Positions 27,095 to 36,997 of a DNA stretch of 63,915 nucleotides are shown one piece after another; the first letter of the stretch is position 1, and each line of letters opens with the position of its first letter. Under the pieces are notes generated by a model. It was not told the DNA's origin. It did not search any database and was given only the letters and a program-made list of their open reading frames with translations. Source of the stretch: an uncultured Pedobacter sp. (GTDB taxonomy: Bacteria > Bacteroidota > Bacteroidia > Sphingobacteriales > Sphingobacteriaceae); contig NZ_CAJYOJ010000032.1 in the NCBI RefSeq assembly GCF_913776295.1, positions 1-63,915 of the forward strand. Direction: 5' to 3'. The position numbers and the translations under genes were made by a program.

Positions 27095-28645
27095 ATGAAA
27101 AAAATATTAGGAATTAGCGTGTTGGCTGCTTTTATAGGTGGGGCAGCAGCGATTGGAGGTTATAAGCTATTTGAGCATAACCAAACCGGCAGTACAATTA
27201 CTGAAAAACAGAATTTGTATTTTGCCAATAATCCACTAAAAGTATCATCAGCAGGTACTGCAGATTTTACCCAGGCAGCCGCCGCAGTGGCACCGGGTGT
27301 AGTACATATTAAAACTACTTACGCTGCGCAGAGTGGTGGAAGCAGAAGTTCTTCACCGTTTGATATGATGGAAGATTTCTTTGGTGGCGGTGGCCGTCAG
27401 ATGCAACGTATGCCAAGAGCCGCGTCCGGTTCTGGGGTAATCATCAGTCAGGATGGGTATATTGTGACCAACAACCACGTGGTAGAAAATGCAGAGAAAG
27501 TTGAGGTGGTTTTAACAGACAGACGTAAGGTAGAGGCAAAAGTAATTGGCCGCGACCCGAATACCGATTTAGCATTAATTAAAGTAAATGCGACAGGTTT
27601 ACCTGTAGTAAAAATGGGTAATTCAGATAATGTACAGGTTGGAGAATGGGTATTGGCTGTTGGTTTTCCGTTAGATTTAAATACAACGGTAACAGCGGGT
27701 ATTGTAAGTGCAAAAAACCGTAGCATCGGTATCATTGGCCGTGAGCAGCAGGGTAATGAAATTACAGAAGAAGAATATCGTGAATACCAACGTACCGGTA
27801 AACGACCAGATCGTCCGGCGAATACCAGTATTGAGTCATTTATTCAAACGGATGCCGCCATTAACCCTGGGAACAGTGGGGGGGCACTGGTAAATGCTAA
27901 CGGCGAATTGGTAGGTATCAACTCCGCAATCGCATCGCAAAGCGGATACAACCAGGGATATGGATTTGCAATTCCGGTAAACCTGGCCCGCAAAATTGTA
28001 GATGATTTTATGAAGTATGGCTCGGTTAAACGTGGTTATATCGGAGTTAACTTTGTACCCTTGAGTGGCGAAGAAAAACCTGAAGGCATTAAAACCAACG
28101 AAATTAGTGGTTTGTATGTGAGCGATGTAGTTGCTGGTGGCGGTGCTGCGGCGGCTGGCATCAAAGCAGGCGATGTGATTAAAAAAGTTGATGGTGTAGT
28201 GATTAACGATTCGCCTGATCTTCAGGAAAGGGTAGGACGCTTAAATCCTGGCGATAAAGTTAGATTAACCGTGTTGAGAGATGGCGCGCTTAAAGATTAT
28301 ACCGTAACTTTAAAAGGAGAAGCAAGTGTTGGCCTAACAGCTAAAAATGCTGCAGGCAAAAGCATAGAGGTTTCTAAACTAGGTGCAACTTTTGTTCCGG
28401 CTACTCAAGCGCAGAAATCGAAATATGGCATTAACAGCGGTGTGGTGGTAACATCAGTTACTACTGGTAAAGCTTTCGATAATATTGGGATAGAAAAAGG
28501 TTTAATTATCACCAAAGTAAACGGACAACCCGTAAATTCTGTGGCCGATGTTCAAAAAGCATTGCCTTTAGGCAGAAACAATATGGTGAGTATCTCTGGT
28601 GTAAGTGAACAAGGTTCTTATAACTACAGTTTCCCGGCACAGTAA
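27095..28645 (+). CDS. Do/DegP-family periplasmic serine protease
   Basis: A 516-aa HtrA protease/chaperone for envelope quality control. An N-terminal hydrophobic segment (residues 4-23) exports or anchors it. Catalytic triad: His128 in TNNHVV, Asp158 in TDLALIK, Ser261 in NPGNSGGAL. A Gly-rich LA-type loop lies near 95-105. Two PDZ domains follow (about 310-395 and 410-512), as in DegP/DegQ. Confidence 0.94.
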   Translation: MKKILGISVLAAFIGGAAAIGGYKLFEHNQTGSTITEKQNLYFANNPLKVSSAGTADFTQAAAAVAPGVVHIKTTYAAQSGGSRSSSPFDMMEDFFGGGGRQMQRMPRAASGSGVIISQDGYIVTNNHVVENAEKVEVVLTDRRKVEAKVIGRDPNTDLALIKVNATGLPVVKMGNSDNVQVGEWVLAVGFPLDLNTTVTAGIVSAKNRSIGIIGREQQGNEITEEEYREYQRTGKRPDRPANTSIESFIQTDAAINPGNSGGALVNANGELVGINSAIASQSGYNQGYGFAIPVNLARKIVDDFMKYGSVKRGYIGVNFVPLSGEEKPEGIKTNEISGLYVSDVVAGGGAAAAGIKAGDVIKKVDGVVINDSPDLQERVGRLNPGDKVRLTVLRDGALKDYTVTLKGEASVGLTAKNAAGKSIEVSKLGATFVPATQAQKSKYGINSGVVVTSVTTGKAFDNIGIEKGLIITKVNGQPVNSVADVQKALPLGRNNMVSISGVSEQGSYNYSFPAQ

Positions 28646-28665
28646 TTAATGGTAATAAATAGTTT

Positions 28666-28700
28666 AAAGGCTTCCCGGTTTAATTTGGGAAGCCTTTTTT
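28666..28700 (+). terminator. Terminator after the Do protease gene
   Basis: AAAGGCTTCCC (28666-28676) pairs perfectly with GGGAAGCCTTT (28687-28697), followed by a T run. It lies between convergent genes. Confidence 0.85.
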
Positions 28701-28703
28701 ATT

Positions 28704-29048
28704 TTAATCCTGATTAACAGGTTCGTGATTGGCATGACAGGCGTCCGCACATTCTTCGCAGGCCGCTGCACATTGCCTACAGTGTTCATGATCATGTTTG
28801 CTACATTCTGCTGCACAAAGCCTGCATATTTCTTCGCAAAGTAATAAATACTGACGACCTATAACTGAGTCTCTTTGCAATAATCTGGCCGCCTGGGTAC
28901 AGATATCCGCACAATCCCTATCCAGTTTAATACAATCAATCATCATGTTGATGTCTTCTTCTTTCAAGCAAGATGATGCACAATGTTCACAAGCTAACGC
29001 ACAATCCAGCAAGTTCTGGATTAAAGCATGGTTATTTCTCATTTCCAT
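28704..29048 (-). CDS. Cysteine-rich four-helix bundle copper-binding protein (DUF326)
   Basis: A 114-aa protein with many Cys in CxxC, CxxxC and HC spacings: CALACEHCASSC, CADIC, CEEICRLCAAEC, HCRQCAAACEECADAC. This is the DUF326 pattern; related copper storage proteins (Csp) bind Cu(I) inside a four-helix bundle. No signal peptide is seen, so it would be cytosolic. No copper exporter or regulator adjoins it. Confidence 0.85.
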   Translation of the reverse strand: MEMRNNHALIQNLLDCALACEHCASSCLKEEDINMMIDCIKLDRDCADICTQAARLLQRDSVIGRQYLLLCEEICRLCAAECSKHDHEHCRQCAAACEECADACHANHEPVNQD

Positions 29049-29390
29049 ATCAATTTTATTTTAGTGATACATGTTTTATATAGTAGTAACCTGCCAGCTA
29101 ACTGAACAGTTTTTTAAAATTGAATTATCATAGTTTGGTCTGCGTTTTACTTTGGTCTGGTTATGCGAAAAGATTCTTCACCGCGTTCAGAATGACAATT
29201 GATCGGAATGCAGTTTGTTAAAATACCTTAAACATCAGTTGCTCTGCTTAATTTTTTATACCTAAATCAATATTCATCCGTTTTTCATAATCAAGATTTA
29301 GTTTCGCTATTATCGATTGATCATTAGCCTTTAAAGAGATTAACTAATTTTTATAGTTCCATATTTGAATCACCCACAAAAACCGAAATT
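29049..29390. repeat. Gene-free stretch with one repeat half
   Basis: 29171-29196 (AGATTCTTCACCGCGTTCAG followed by AATGAC) is a half of the GTCATnCTGAA family. Nothing else is recognisable; the promoter of the following gene must lie in the 3' part. Confidence 0.45.
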
Positions 29391-29894
29391 ATGGCTTTAG
29401 CTAGTATTAACCTCAGCATAAAACAATATTTCAATTTTATGTGCAGAACGGATTTTGAAAGAAGAATATTTCATGATACTTACAAAGAATTTCAAAAAAG
29501 ATCAAGAATATACAGCCTGGATCAACAGGTGCATACCTTTTCGCAGATGCAGCTAAGTAACGAAGAGGTGGGTACGCTAAATCAAAAGCTTCAGTATTCG
29601 GTAATGAACAGCATTGCTTCCTTGGAAAATAAAATGCCTGTTTTAAATGATCTTAAAAACCGTCCAGTACTTTTCGACTGGGCCGAGTTACATATTTATG
29701 CTTCAGACCTATTAAATAAAGCAGCACACGTGGTTTCGATTACCTATACCAGTCCGAAATTAATTTTACACGAAATCGTCGGTAATTTGTTAATCTTAAG
29801 CTATAGTGCTAAGGCCAACGAAACATTGGTTATAAAAATTACCGAAAATGTGAAGGTAAATTATGAACAAAGCGAAAGCCTTGTTTATCGCTAA
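29391..29894 (+). CDS. Hypothetical protein
   Basis: A 167-aa protein, probably mostly helical in the first 130 residues, no signal peptide and no membrane segment. No domain is recognised. It is isolated, between a copper-binding protein on the other strand and a cold-shock gene downstream. Codon use looks like the neighbours. Confidence 0.6.
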   Translation: MALASINLSIKQYFNFMCRTDFERRIFHDTYKEFQKRSRIYSLDQQVHTFSQMQLSNEEVGTLNQKLQYSVMNSIASLENKMPVLNDLKNRPVLFDWAELHIYASDLLNKAAHVVSITYTSPKLILHEIVGNLLILSYSAKANETLVIKITENVKVNYEQSESLVYR

Positions 29895-30107
29895 TTTGAG
29901 ATGAATTTGTAAAGTTTGAAATTTTGATTTCTGGATTTGCTTTGTTTACGCGGGAAAGCAACTTAGAAAAGCTTGTTTTTAATACATTTTAGTGATAAAA
30001 CGAGGTGATGTATCCATAATTTATACAATAAATCTGATCTCAAAAGGGACTTAAAACACAAATAGGGGATGTATTTGGCATTATTTACATAATAAAAAAA
30101 TAAAAAA

Positions 30108-30137
30108 TTGATTTATAGGTATTTAAACCTATCTTTG
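30108..30137 (+). promoter_or_regulatory. Promoter of the cold-shock gene
   Basis: TTG (30108-30110), 19-nt spacer, TATCTTTG (30130-30137): a full consensus Bacteroidota promoter. The transcript would start near 30143, leaving only about 17 nt of leader, so there is no long cspA-type 5' UTR thermosensor. Confidence 0.7.
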
Positions 30138-30159
30138 GTGCAAATTAAAATACAATATA

Positions 30160-30351
30160 ATGCAACAAGGAACAGTAAAATTTTTTAATGAAACTAAAGG
30201 TTTCGGATTTATCACTCCATCTAATGGCGATGCCGAAATTTTTGTTCATGTTTCAGGCTTAATCGATAACATTCGCGAGAATGATACCGTAAACTACGAT
30301 GTAGAAGAAGGTAGAAAAGGCCTAAACGCGGTAAATGTTAAAGTAGCTTAA
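30160..30351 (+). CDS. Cold-shock domain protein
   Basis: A 63-aa CspA-family single-stranded nucleic acid-binding protein. RNP1 (KGFGFIT) and RNP2 (IFVHVS) are intact. The length equals one five-stranded cold-shock domain. It sits between its own promoter and terminator, so it is monocistronic. Whether it is cold-induced cannot be told. Confidence 0.93.
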   Translation: MQQGTVKFFNETKGFGFITPSNGDAEIFVHVSGLIDNIRENDTVNYDVEEGRKGLNAVNVKVA

Positions 30352-30374
30352 GAAAACTCGAATACATAAATCGT

Positions 30375-30407
30375 AAAAAGTCCCGATGCAAATCGGGACT
30401 TTTTTTA
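30375..30407 (+). terminator. Terminator of the cold-shock gene
   Basis: GTCCCGAT (30380-30387) pairs with ATCGGGAC (30392-30399), extended by A/T pairs, with a 4-nt loop and a run of seven T. Bidirectional between convergent genes. Confidence 0.85.
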
Positions 30408-30424
30408 TTGGTTAGTTTTTTACC

Positions 30425-31549
30425 TTATTCTGGGCTGACCAGATGTTTGCTTATTTCACTATCCACGAAATCAAGTGTAAGGTCGTTATTGCTGAGCACG
30501 ATACCATTTTTATCTGCCAGGAAGAAATAGGTTGCATTAAAATTACTGATGTTTTTCGCGTTAGGCGATTTTGCGCCTAAAAGATCTGAATATTGCGGCC
30601 AGATCAGCTGATCAGCTTTAATCACTTTTTCCCAGCTATCCCTATTTTTATCAAACGATACGCCAATAAATTCTACGTTCCGGTCCTTATACTTTTCGTA
30701 AAGATGAGCCAATATCTGGTTATTTTTTCGGTTTTTTCCGCTGTAAGAAACCCAGCAGATAATCAGGTTGACTTTTTTCAATATACTCCTATCAAACTTC
30801 TTCCCATCAGGCGTCTCGCCTTCTATATCCGGCATTTTGTTCCCCGCCATCATTTGGTTGGCCTGCATGATTTCTGATAGCAGTTTTTTGCCACTTTTGC
30901 TATCCTGTACCTCCCTATCCAAACTTTTAAAAATTGACAGGTATTTTTTTGCTTCAGAATCTGCTCTTCCAAACCTGTTTAGCAAGAATATAGTGGCACC
31001 GGATCTGGGATGTCTTTTGGCGAAAGTTTGAATATTATTCAGTTCTAAATTTATTTTTCTCTCTCTCCATATATCAGCCTTTTTTGCTTTTTCCGCAATG
31101 TTTTCAGGAGTAGCCAGGTCGAGTTCATGCTCTGCAAGCGCTAAACTATCCAACAGACTTTTGTTCATCGCCTCCTTTTGTTTGTAAAAGCTGATCATTT
31201 CTTCACCTTCTTTAGTCGGCAAGATTTCAAACGGGTAAGTAGCAGTATTTTTTCCATCAAGAAACCCCTTGTAATTACCTTGATCCAGATAAAAGTAATA
31301 TTCTTCATCATGACCGTTGTCATATGTACTTAATACGGCGTAACCCGTTTTGGGCATGTTGATTTTGAATGTTTGATTGCCATTGGTGATATTTTCGACT
31401 TTTAAGATTTCGCCGTTTTCTGAACTTTTGACGGAGATCACCGCGTTAGGGCCAAAATTTTTGGTTTCAAGATTAAAAATAGCAGGAGCGGGATTGCAGC
31501 TATTAAAGAAGCAGGCAAACAAAATAAGTAAGTAGCGCTTTTTTTTCAT
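30425..31549 (-). CDS. Redoxin-like lipoprotein lacking the CxxC motif
   Basis: A 374-aa lipoprotein (lipobox FNSC near residue 18) with an N-terminal beta-rich part as in DUF4369 thiol-disulfide proteins, a charged helical middle, and a C-terminal TlpA/thioredoxin-like domain from about residue 235 (MPDIEGETPDGKKF). Where family members have WCGPC, it has YSGKN (near residue 268), so both redox cysteines are gone. ATG 31549 is used; a longer in-frame start adds 21 residues before the signal peptide. It cannot act as a dithiol oxidoreductase; a structural or binding role is likely. Confidence 0.75.
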   Translation of the reverse strand: MKKKRYLLILFACFFNSCNPAPAIFNLETKNFGPNAVISVKSSENGEILKVENITNGNQTFKINMPKTGYAVLSTYDNGHDEEYYFYLDQGNYKGFLDGKNTATYPFEILPTKEGEEMISFYKQKEAMNKSLLDSLALAEHELDLATPENIAEKAKKADIWRERKINLELNNIQTFAKRHPRSGATIFLLNRFGRADSEAKKYLSIFKSLDREVQDSKSGKKLLSEIMQANQMMAGNKMPDIEGETPDGKKFDRSILKKVNLIICWVSYSGKNRKNNQILAHLYEKYKDRNVEFIGVSFDKNRDSWEKVIKADQLIWPQYSDLLGAKSPNAKNISNFNATYFFLADKNGIVLSNNDLTLDFVDSEISKHLVSPE

Positions 31550-31995
31550 ATTGATCAATTGGTGAAGCGATATAACGAAAGAATTAGTTATACATCGAAA
31601 TTTTAAGTTCAATTATGCTTTGGCATTTGTCTAAGCTATTGGCTTAATTATCAAGGCATTTTTGGTTTCAGATTTAATATTCAAACTCTCTTCATTACGC
31701 ACCCTTAAAAACTGGTAGCAAATTGGGCAGTTATTTCGATAGCAGTAACGTTTCGGTCGGACAACTTGATATCATTTTGATCTTCCATGTTATTAAACCC
31801 CTTGATCAAGGCCACTGCATTTGAACTATTCTTAAAATCGAAACGCTAAATAAGCACATATTCTTTCGATTGATTACGAATATGCTTTAGAATGTTTCTA
31901 AATAAATGTTTTATCGCTGTTTTGTCATAATCGTTTATAAATTAAACTCATAATTAGATATTTTTGCAGAAAATTTAGATATAAATCCTAATCAA
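31550..31995. other. Gene-free region upstream of sdhC
   Basis: Apart from the -7 box at 31959-31966 no gene, repeat or stable hairpin stands out in this 446-nt stretch. Confidence 0.4.
31934..31966 (+). promoter_or_regulatory. Likely sdhCAB promoter
   Basis: TATTTTTG at 31959-31966 is a perfect TAnnTTTG box; TTTA at 31934-31937 (21-nt spacer) may act as a weak -33 box. The transcript would start about 25 nt before sdhC. Confidence 0.5.
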
Positions 31996-32676
31996 ATGAG
32001 TGGTTTCGGAAATGCACTTTCTTCATCAATTGGAAGAAAATACGTGATGGGTATTACAGGGATATTCCTGATACTCTTTTTAATTGTACATGCTGGTATT
32101 AATTCGTTAATATTTCTTGACGATAACGGTTTGAAATTTAATATTGGGGCGCATTTTATGGCTACCAATTGGATCATTAGAGCGGGCGAGTACATATTGT
32201 TTTTAGGTTTACTGGTGCACATTTACCAGGCAGTTAACCTTACTATTCAAAATAGAAAAGCAAGGCCAGAGGGTTATGCAGTTTATAATGGTAGCGCCAA
32301 CAGTAAGTGGTACAGCCGCTCCATGGGTTTATTAGGAACTTTACTCCTGATTTTTCTTGTTATCCACTTGAAGGACTTTTGGGTGGTTTCCCGTTTTACA
32401 GGAATTCCGACGGTTGATGCCAACGGAAATGAGGATTTATATGCCGTAATGAGAGCGAAGTTTCAAGATCCGGTTAGGGTTATTGCTTATGCTTTGTTGA
32501 TGATTTCCCTTTGCTACCACTTATTGCATGGTTTTGCTTCGGCATTCCAGACAATGGGATGGAACCACTCAAAATATAACGGTATAATTAAAGGGGCTAG
32601 TGTTTGGTATTCAATTATTATTTCGATTCTTTTCGCAGCCATGCCGATAGCAGTTTATTTTGGTCTTATTCAATAA
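31996..32676 (+). CDS. sdhC: Succinate dehydrogenase cytochrome b subunit
   Basis: Membrane anchor of complex II, 226 aa with five membrane helices, the single-subunit diheme cytochrome b558 type of epsilonproteobacteria, Bacillus and Bacteroidota. His residues in [24 protein letters not shown] and CYHLLHGF are candidate heme ligands. It reduces menaquinone. First gene of sdhCAB. Confidence 0.93.
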   Translation: MSGFGNALSSSIGRKYVMGITGIFLILFLIVHAGINSLIFLDDNGLKFNIGAHFMATNWIIRAGEYILFLGLLVHIYQAVNLTIQNRKARPEGYAVYNGSANSKWYSRSMGLLGTLLLIFLVIHLKDFWVVSRFTGIPTVDANGNEDLYAVMRAKFQDPVRVIAYALLMISLCYHLLHGFASAFQTMGWNHSKYNGIIKGASVWYSIIISILFAAMPIAVYFGLIQ

Positions 32677-32693
32677 TTTTTAGCACAAAAGAT

Positions 32694-34673
32694 ATGTCAG
32701 ATATTAATTCAAATATTCCAGAAGGCGAATTAGCCAGTAAATGGACAAAATATAAGTCTTCAGTGCCTTTGGTTAACCCATCGAACAAAAGAACTATTGA
32801 AGTAATCATTGTAGGTTCGGGATTAGCTGGTGCATCGGCGGCGGCTACTTTAGCCGAGATGGGTTACAAAGTAAAATGTTTTTGTTTCCAGGATTCGCCA
32901 CGTAGAGCACACTCGATCGCTGCTCAGGGTGGTATCAATGCAGCAAAAAACTATCAGAATGATGGTGATAGTGTTTATCGCCTTTTCTATGATACGATTA
33001 AAGGAGGCGATTATCGCGCCCGCGAAGCCAATGTGCATCGTTTGGCCGAGGTAAGTGCCAATATTATAGATCAATGTGTGGCACAAGGTGTGCCTTTAGC
33101 CCGCGAGTACGGCGGTTTGTTAGATAACCGTTCATTTGGAGGTACACAGGTACAACGTACTTTTTATGCTGCCGGTCAAACAGGTCAACAGCTATTATTA
33201 GGTGCATATTCTGCTTTAGAACGCCAAATTGGTATGGGTAAAGTGGAAATGTATACGCGCCATGAAATGCTTGAGGTGGTTAAAATCGATGGCAAAGCAC
33301 GCGGTATTATTGCCCGTAACTTAATTACAGGAGAAATTGAGCGTCACTTCGGTCATGCGGTAGTATTGGGTACTGGTGGATACGGTAACGTTTTCTATCT
33401 TTCTACTAATGCGATGGGGAGTAACGTAACGGCAGCGTGGAAAGCACACAAACAGGGTGCTTATTTTGCAAACCCTTGCTACACACAGATCCACCCAACC
33501 TGTATTCCGGTTTCAGGCGATCATCAATCTAAATTAACCCTAATGTCTGAATCGTTGCGTAACGATGGACGCATCTGGGTGCCTAAAAAGAAAGATGACA
33601 CCCGTAAAGCTTCAGATATTCCGGAAGAGGAAAGAGATTATTATTTAGAGCGTCGTTATCCTGCTTTTGGTAACCTGGTTCCCCGTGATGTGGCTTCGCG
33701 TGCAGCAAAAGAGCGTTGCGATGCAGGTTACGGTGTAGGTGCTTCTAAATTAGCGGTTTATTTAGACTTTAAAGCTAATACAGAGCGTTACGGAAGAATC
33801 GAAGCGGCTAAAGCAGGTAACCACAATCCGGATAAAGAAACCTGCATGCGCTTAGGTACGGCAGTAATTAAGGAAAAATATGGGAACCTGTTCGATATGT
33901 ATGCACAGATTACCGGTGAAAATCCTTACGAAACACCAATGCGTATTTATCCGGCAGTTCACTATACGATGGGCGGGTTATGGGTTGATTACAACCTGAT
34001 GACATCTGTACCTGGTTTATATTGTACCGGTGAGGCTAATTTCTCCGATCATGGTGCCAACCGCTTAGGTGCATCTGCTTTAATGCAAGGTTTAGCAGAT
34101 GGTTATTTCGTTTTACCTTACACTATAGGTGCTTATTTATCGAAGGAAATTTCTACCAAAGCCATCCCGACTGATCACCCTGCGTTTGCCGAGGCAGAAG
34201 CCAGAGCGGTAGGCATATTAAATACCTTGGTCAACATTAAAGGAACGAAATCGGTGGATCATTTCCACAAACGTTTAGGCCACATTATGTGGGAGAAATG
34301 TGGTATGGCCCGTAATGAAAAAGGTTTGAATGAAGCTATTCAGGAGATCAGGGCTTTGCGTGAAGAATTCTGGAAAGATGTACGCGTACCTGGTGCTGTC
34401 AATGAGCTTAACCCTGAATTGGAGAAAGCAGGCCGTGTGGCTGATTTTATCGAACTTGGTGAGTTGATGTGTATTGATGCCTTAAACCGTAACGAAAGTT
34501 GTGGTGGCCACTTCCGTGAGGAGTATCAGACGGAAGAGGGGGAAGCATTACGCGATGATGTAAATTACGCCTACGTAGCCGCCTGGGAGTTTAAAGAAGG
34601 TGTAAACTTCGAACTTCACAAAGAAGAACTGAAGTTTGAAAATATTAAAGTTGCACAAAGAAGTTATAAATAG
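32694..34673 (+). CDS. sdhA: Succinate dehydrogenase/fumarate reductase flavoprotein subunit
   Basis: A 659-aa FAD subunit that oxidises succinate to fumarate. The dinucleotide motif GSGLAG is at 41-46, and the FAD-linking His73 lies in [11 protein letters not shown]. Substrate-site segments include HPTCIP and the [12 protein letters not shown] region. ATG 32694 is chosen, 17 nt after sdhC; a longer frame would overlap sdhC. Confidence 0.96.
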   Translation: MSDINSNIPEGELASKWTKYKSSVPLVNPSNKRTIEVIIVGSGLAGASAAATLAEMGYKVKCFCFQDSPRRAHSIAAQGGINAAKNYQNDGDSVYRLFYDTIKGGDYRAREANVHRLAEVSANIIDQCVAQGVPLAREYGGLLDNRSFGGTQVQRTFYAAGQTGQQLLLGAYSALERQIGMGKVEMYTRHEMLEVVKIDGKARGIIARNLITGEIERHFGHAVVLGTGGYGNVFYLSTNAMGSNVTAAWKAHKQGAYFANPCYTQIHPTCIPVSGDHQSKLTLMSESLRNDGRIWVPKKKDDTRKASDIPEEERDYYLERRYPAFGNLVPRDVASRAAKERCDAGYGVGASKLAVYLDFKANTERYGRIEAAKAGNHNPDKETCMRLGTAVIKEKYGNLFDMYAQITGENPYETPMRIYPAVHYTMGGLWVDYNLMTSVPGLYCTGEANFSDHGANRLGASALMQGLADGYFVLPYTIGAYLSKEISTKAIPTDHPAFAEAEARAVGILNTLVNIKGTKSVDHFHKRLGHIMWEKCGMARNEKGLNEAIQEIRALREEFWKDVRVPGAVNELNPELEKAGRVADFIELGELMCIDALNRNESCGGHFREEYQTEEGEALRDDVNYAYVAAWEFKEGVNFELHKEELKFENIKVAQRSYK

Positions 34674-34751
34674 TGACGCGTATGGCGTTCAGCGTAAAGC
34701 GGTTAATCGCCAAACGCTAAACGCAACCCGCTAACCTAAAACCTCAATATC

Positions 34752-35522
34752 ATGAGTACAGGAAATATGAACTTAACGCTAAAAGTTTGGCGTCAAAAAA
34801 ATAACAATACCAAAGGTGCTTTGGTGGATTATAAATTGGCCGATATTTCACCGGATATGTCTTTCCTAGAGATGTTCGATGTATTAAACGAACAATTAAT
34901 CAATAAAGGTGAAGAGCCGGTTGTATTCGACCACGATTGCCGCGAAGGGATTTGCGGGATGTGTTCCATGTTTATCAATGGCCGTCCGCACGGACCAAAA
35001 GATTTAGTTACCACCTGCCAGTTGCATATGCGTTCATTCAAGGATGGTGATACCATAGTTGTTGAGCCTTGGAGAGCCGCTGCTTTTCCTGTAGTAAAAG
35101 ATTTAACCGTAGATCGTTCTGCATTTGACAGGGTTATTGCTGCCGGAGGTTTTATATCTGTAAATACCGGTAATGCTCAGGATGCCAACAATTTGCCAAT
35201 TCCTAAAATGCAGGCTGACGCGGCTTTCGAAGCGGCTGCCTGTATTGGTTGTGGTGCTTGTGTGGCAACTTGTAAAAATGCATCGGCGATGTTATTTGTA
35301 TCAGCTAAAATCTCTCAGTTAGCGCTATTGCCACAAGGCCAGCCCGAACGTTACCGTAGGGTACAGAGCATGGTAGCGCAAATGGACGCTGAGGGTTTTG
35401 GTAACTGTACCAATACGGGTGCCTGTGAGGCAGAATGCCCTAAAGGAATCTCTTTAGAAAACATCGCCCGTATGAACCGCGATTTTGCTTCTGCAAAATT
35501 TATTTCAGAAGAGACCGTTTAA
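34752..35522 (+). CDS. sdhB: Succinate dehydrogenase iron-sulfur subunit
   Basis: A 256-aa electron-transfer subunit. The [2Fe-2S] motif reads CREGICGMC with a later Cys in TTCQL; the cluster motifs of the C-terminal domain are [11 protein letters not shown] and [16 protein letters not shown] 78-nt spacer after sdhA carries a repeat rich in GCGTT/AACGC words (34675-34740). Last gene of the operon. Confidence 0.95.
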   Translation: MSTGNMNLTLKVWRQKNNNTKGALVDYKLADISPDMSFLEMFDVLNEQLINKGEEPVVFDHDCREGICGMCSMFINGRPHGPKDLVTTCQLHMRSFKDGDTIVVEPWRAAAFPVVKDLTVDRSAFDRVIAAGGFISVNTGNAQDANNLPIPKMQADAAFEAAACIGCGACVATCKNASAMLFVSAKISQLALLPQGQPERYRRVQSMVAQMDAEGFGNCTNTGACEAECPKGISLENIARMNRDFASAKFISEETV

Positions 35523-35562
35523 ACAATATACTGTGTTCCTGGTTTTTGATGGCCGGGTGCTA

Positions 35563-35588
35563 AGCCTCCACACTGTGGGGGCTTTTTA
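35563..35588 (+). terminator. Terminator of sdhCAB
   Basis: AGCCTCCAC (35563-35571) pairs with GTGGGGGCT (35575-35583), one G-U, 3-nt loop, then five T. Confidence 0.85.
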
Positions 35589-35880
35589 GTTTGCTGCTTA
35601 ATCGCCACTAAAGTATGATCATATTTCGGTATTATGACTCGATTAAAAATGTGCTGCTATAATTTATAAATAACAGCCTCAGGTCAATATGAAAACCGAT
35701 GAAACTCTAAGTTTGAAAATCGAAAGTTTATATAATAAATTTTTGCCAAAATAAAAGTTTGCGAAAGTGGTAATAATCTTATGTTTGCATATTAAATTTT
35801 TGTGTATTTAGAAATTATATTCTGTAATATTTGCATATCTATTAAAGTTTTTCTAAATTTAATCTTCCGAGACAGGAGAG
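35589..35880. other. Gene-free stretch between sdhB and the M56 operon
   Basis: AT-rich. A 21-codon frame starts at 35689 but has no supporting evidence. No promoter, repeat or RNA gene is recognised. Confidence 0.35.
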
Positions 35881-35881
35881 A

Positions 35882-35921
35882 AAACACAAAACCCCGGCAA
35901 TTTCGCTGGGGTTTTGTGTTT
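35882..35921 (-). terminator. Bidirectional terminator of the BlaI-M56 operon
   Basis: A perfect 14-bp stem (35882-35895 with 35908-35921, AAACACAAAACCCC and its complement) around a 12-nt loop, with T runs on both strands. It lies 25 nt past the last gene of the operon. Confidence 0.85.
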
Positions 35922-35945
35922 GAATAATGCATTAAATAACCGATT

Positions 35946-36338
35946 TTATACCATTTTGAAATTAATATGGTATCTCACGCGTACAGCTGTTCCATGTAAC
36001 AAAGCCGGCTCCCATTTAGGTGATGTTTTCAGGAGCCTTAACGCTTCAGCATCTGTTTCTGGAGAAATACTTTTGATTATCCGGATGTCAGTTAAACTAC
36101 CATTTTTTTCCACTATAAAACTGGCGAATACTTTGCCCTCATATTTGTTTTTATTGTCCGTTTCTCTGTATTTAAATTCCCTTTTTATAAAAGCATAGAA
36201 TTTTTCTATCCCACCTGGGTATGCGGGTTGCTTTTGAACGGAAACAAAGTCGTATACTTTGTTGTGATTATTTTGTGCCTGTGCGATATTAAAACACATG
36301 GCGATGCCCGTTAGCGCTAAAAAGATTAGCTTTCTCAT
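35946..36338 (-). CDS. Secreted TonB C-terminal domain protein
   Basis: A 130-aa protein with a signal peptide (residues 1-21, IAQAQ) and one TonB-C module: YDFVSVQKQPAYPGGIEKFY, FASFIVEKNGSLTDIRIIKS, EALRLLKTSPKWEPALLHG. It is strikingly like the second TonB-C module of the M56 protein two genes upstream (FDFVSIEKQPEFPGGITNFY). No anchor and no Pro-rich spacer, so it is a free periplasmic module. Last gene of a four-gene operon, 24 nt after the plug protein. Confidence 0.8.
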   Translation of the reverse strand: MRKLIFLALTGIAMCFNIAQAQNNHNKVYDFVSVQKQPAYPGGIEKFYAFIKREFKYRETDNKNKYEGKVFASFIVEKNGSLTDIRIIKSISPETDAEALRLLKTSPKWEPALLHGTAVRVRYHINFKMV

Positions 36339-36362
36339 ATTGTTATATTAAAGGTTTAAGAT

Positions 36363-36980
36363 TTAATTTTTCTTTGGCGCTGCTGTTTTGGTTGTGATAA
36401 TTATGACTCCATTTTTACCTTTGTCGCCATATTGTTTTAGTGCGCCGGCATCTTTTAGCACTTCCATTGATTCAATAGCGTCTCCCTTTAACTGAGGATT
36501 ATCAACTTCTTTCCCGTCTACAATGTAAAGTGGTTTTGCCTGATCATCAAAATCTCTGTTTAGCAGATATCTCCTGATAACAGGAGTTTCACTATCAGGT
36601 AATGGTTTTGCCTTAAAGCCTGATACTTTTCCTATTAGATTAAGGCCTGCGGTATCTATAGCTTTGTTTTTGAATAGGTTAGATCCAGTGTTGGTATTTT
36701 CGGTTTCAACTTCTATTACCCCTGCAATACCATCTGTTCCATATTTTGCAATAGCTGTACTGTCTTTTAAAATGTTAATAGTTTTAATATGGTCAGGACT
36801 GATTTCAGATAGTGAAGCAGTTCCTCTGATATATTGCTTGTTACCATCAATTATAAATAAGGGTTCGGTACTTGTTGCGGCATTCCCTCTGATTATCATT
36901 TTAGTGTTACTATTCGTCTTTTGCGCAAAACTGGCTATGCTGAAGCTCATTACTAGGCTAAATAAGATTACTTTTTCCAT
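36363..36980 (-). CDS. Secreted protein of two TonB-receptor plug-like modules
   Basis: A 205-aa protein with a signal peptide (residues 1-19) and two copies of a short plug motif: PLFIIDGNKQ...INILKDSTAIAKYGTDGIAGVIEVET and PLYIVDGKEV...MEVLKDAGALKQYGDKGKNGVIIITTK. These are the plug-domain elements of SusC/TonB receptors, but there is no beta-barrel. It lies 17 nt after the M56 gene, whose C-terminus ends with the same motif. Function unknown. Confidence 0.7.
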   Translation of the reverse strand: MEKVILFSLVMSFSIASFAQKTNSNTKMIIRGNAATSTEPLFIIDGNKQYIRGTASLSEISPDHIKTINILKDSTAIAKYGTDGIAGVIEVETENTNTGSNLFKNKAIDTAGLNLIGKVSGFKAKPLPDSETPVIRRYLLNRDFDDQAKPLYIVDGKEVDNPQLKGDAIESMEVLKDAGALKQYGDKGKNGVIIITTKTAAPKKN

Positions 36981-36997
36981 ATCGAATTAGGCTTAGG

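Noticed and set aside
35689..35754. Small ORF of 21 codons between sdhB and the M56 operon
   Set aside because: Only length and ATG support it; no promoter box or conservation can be shown from this window.
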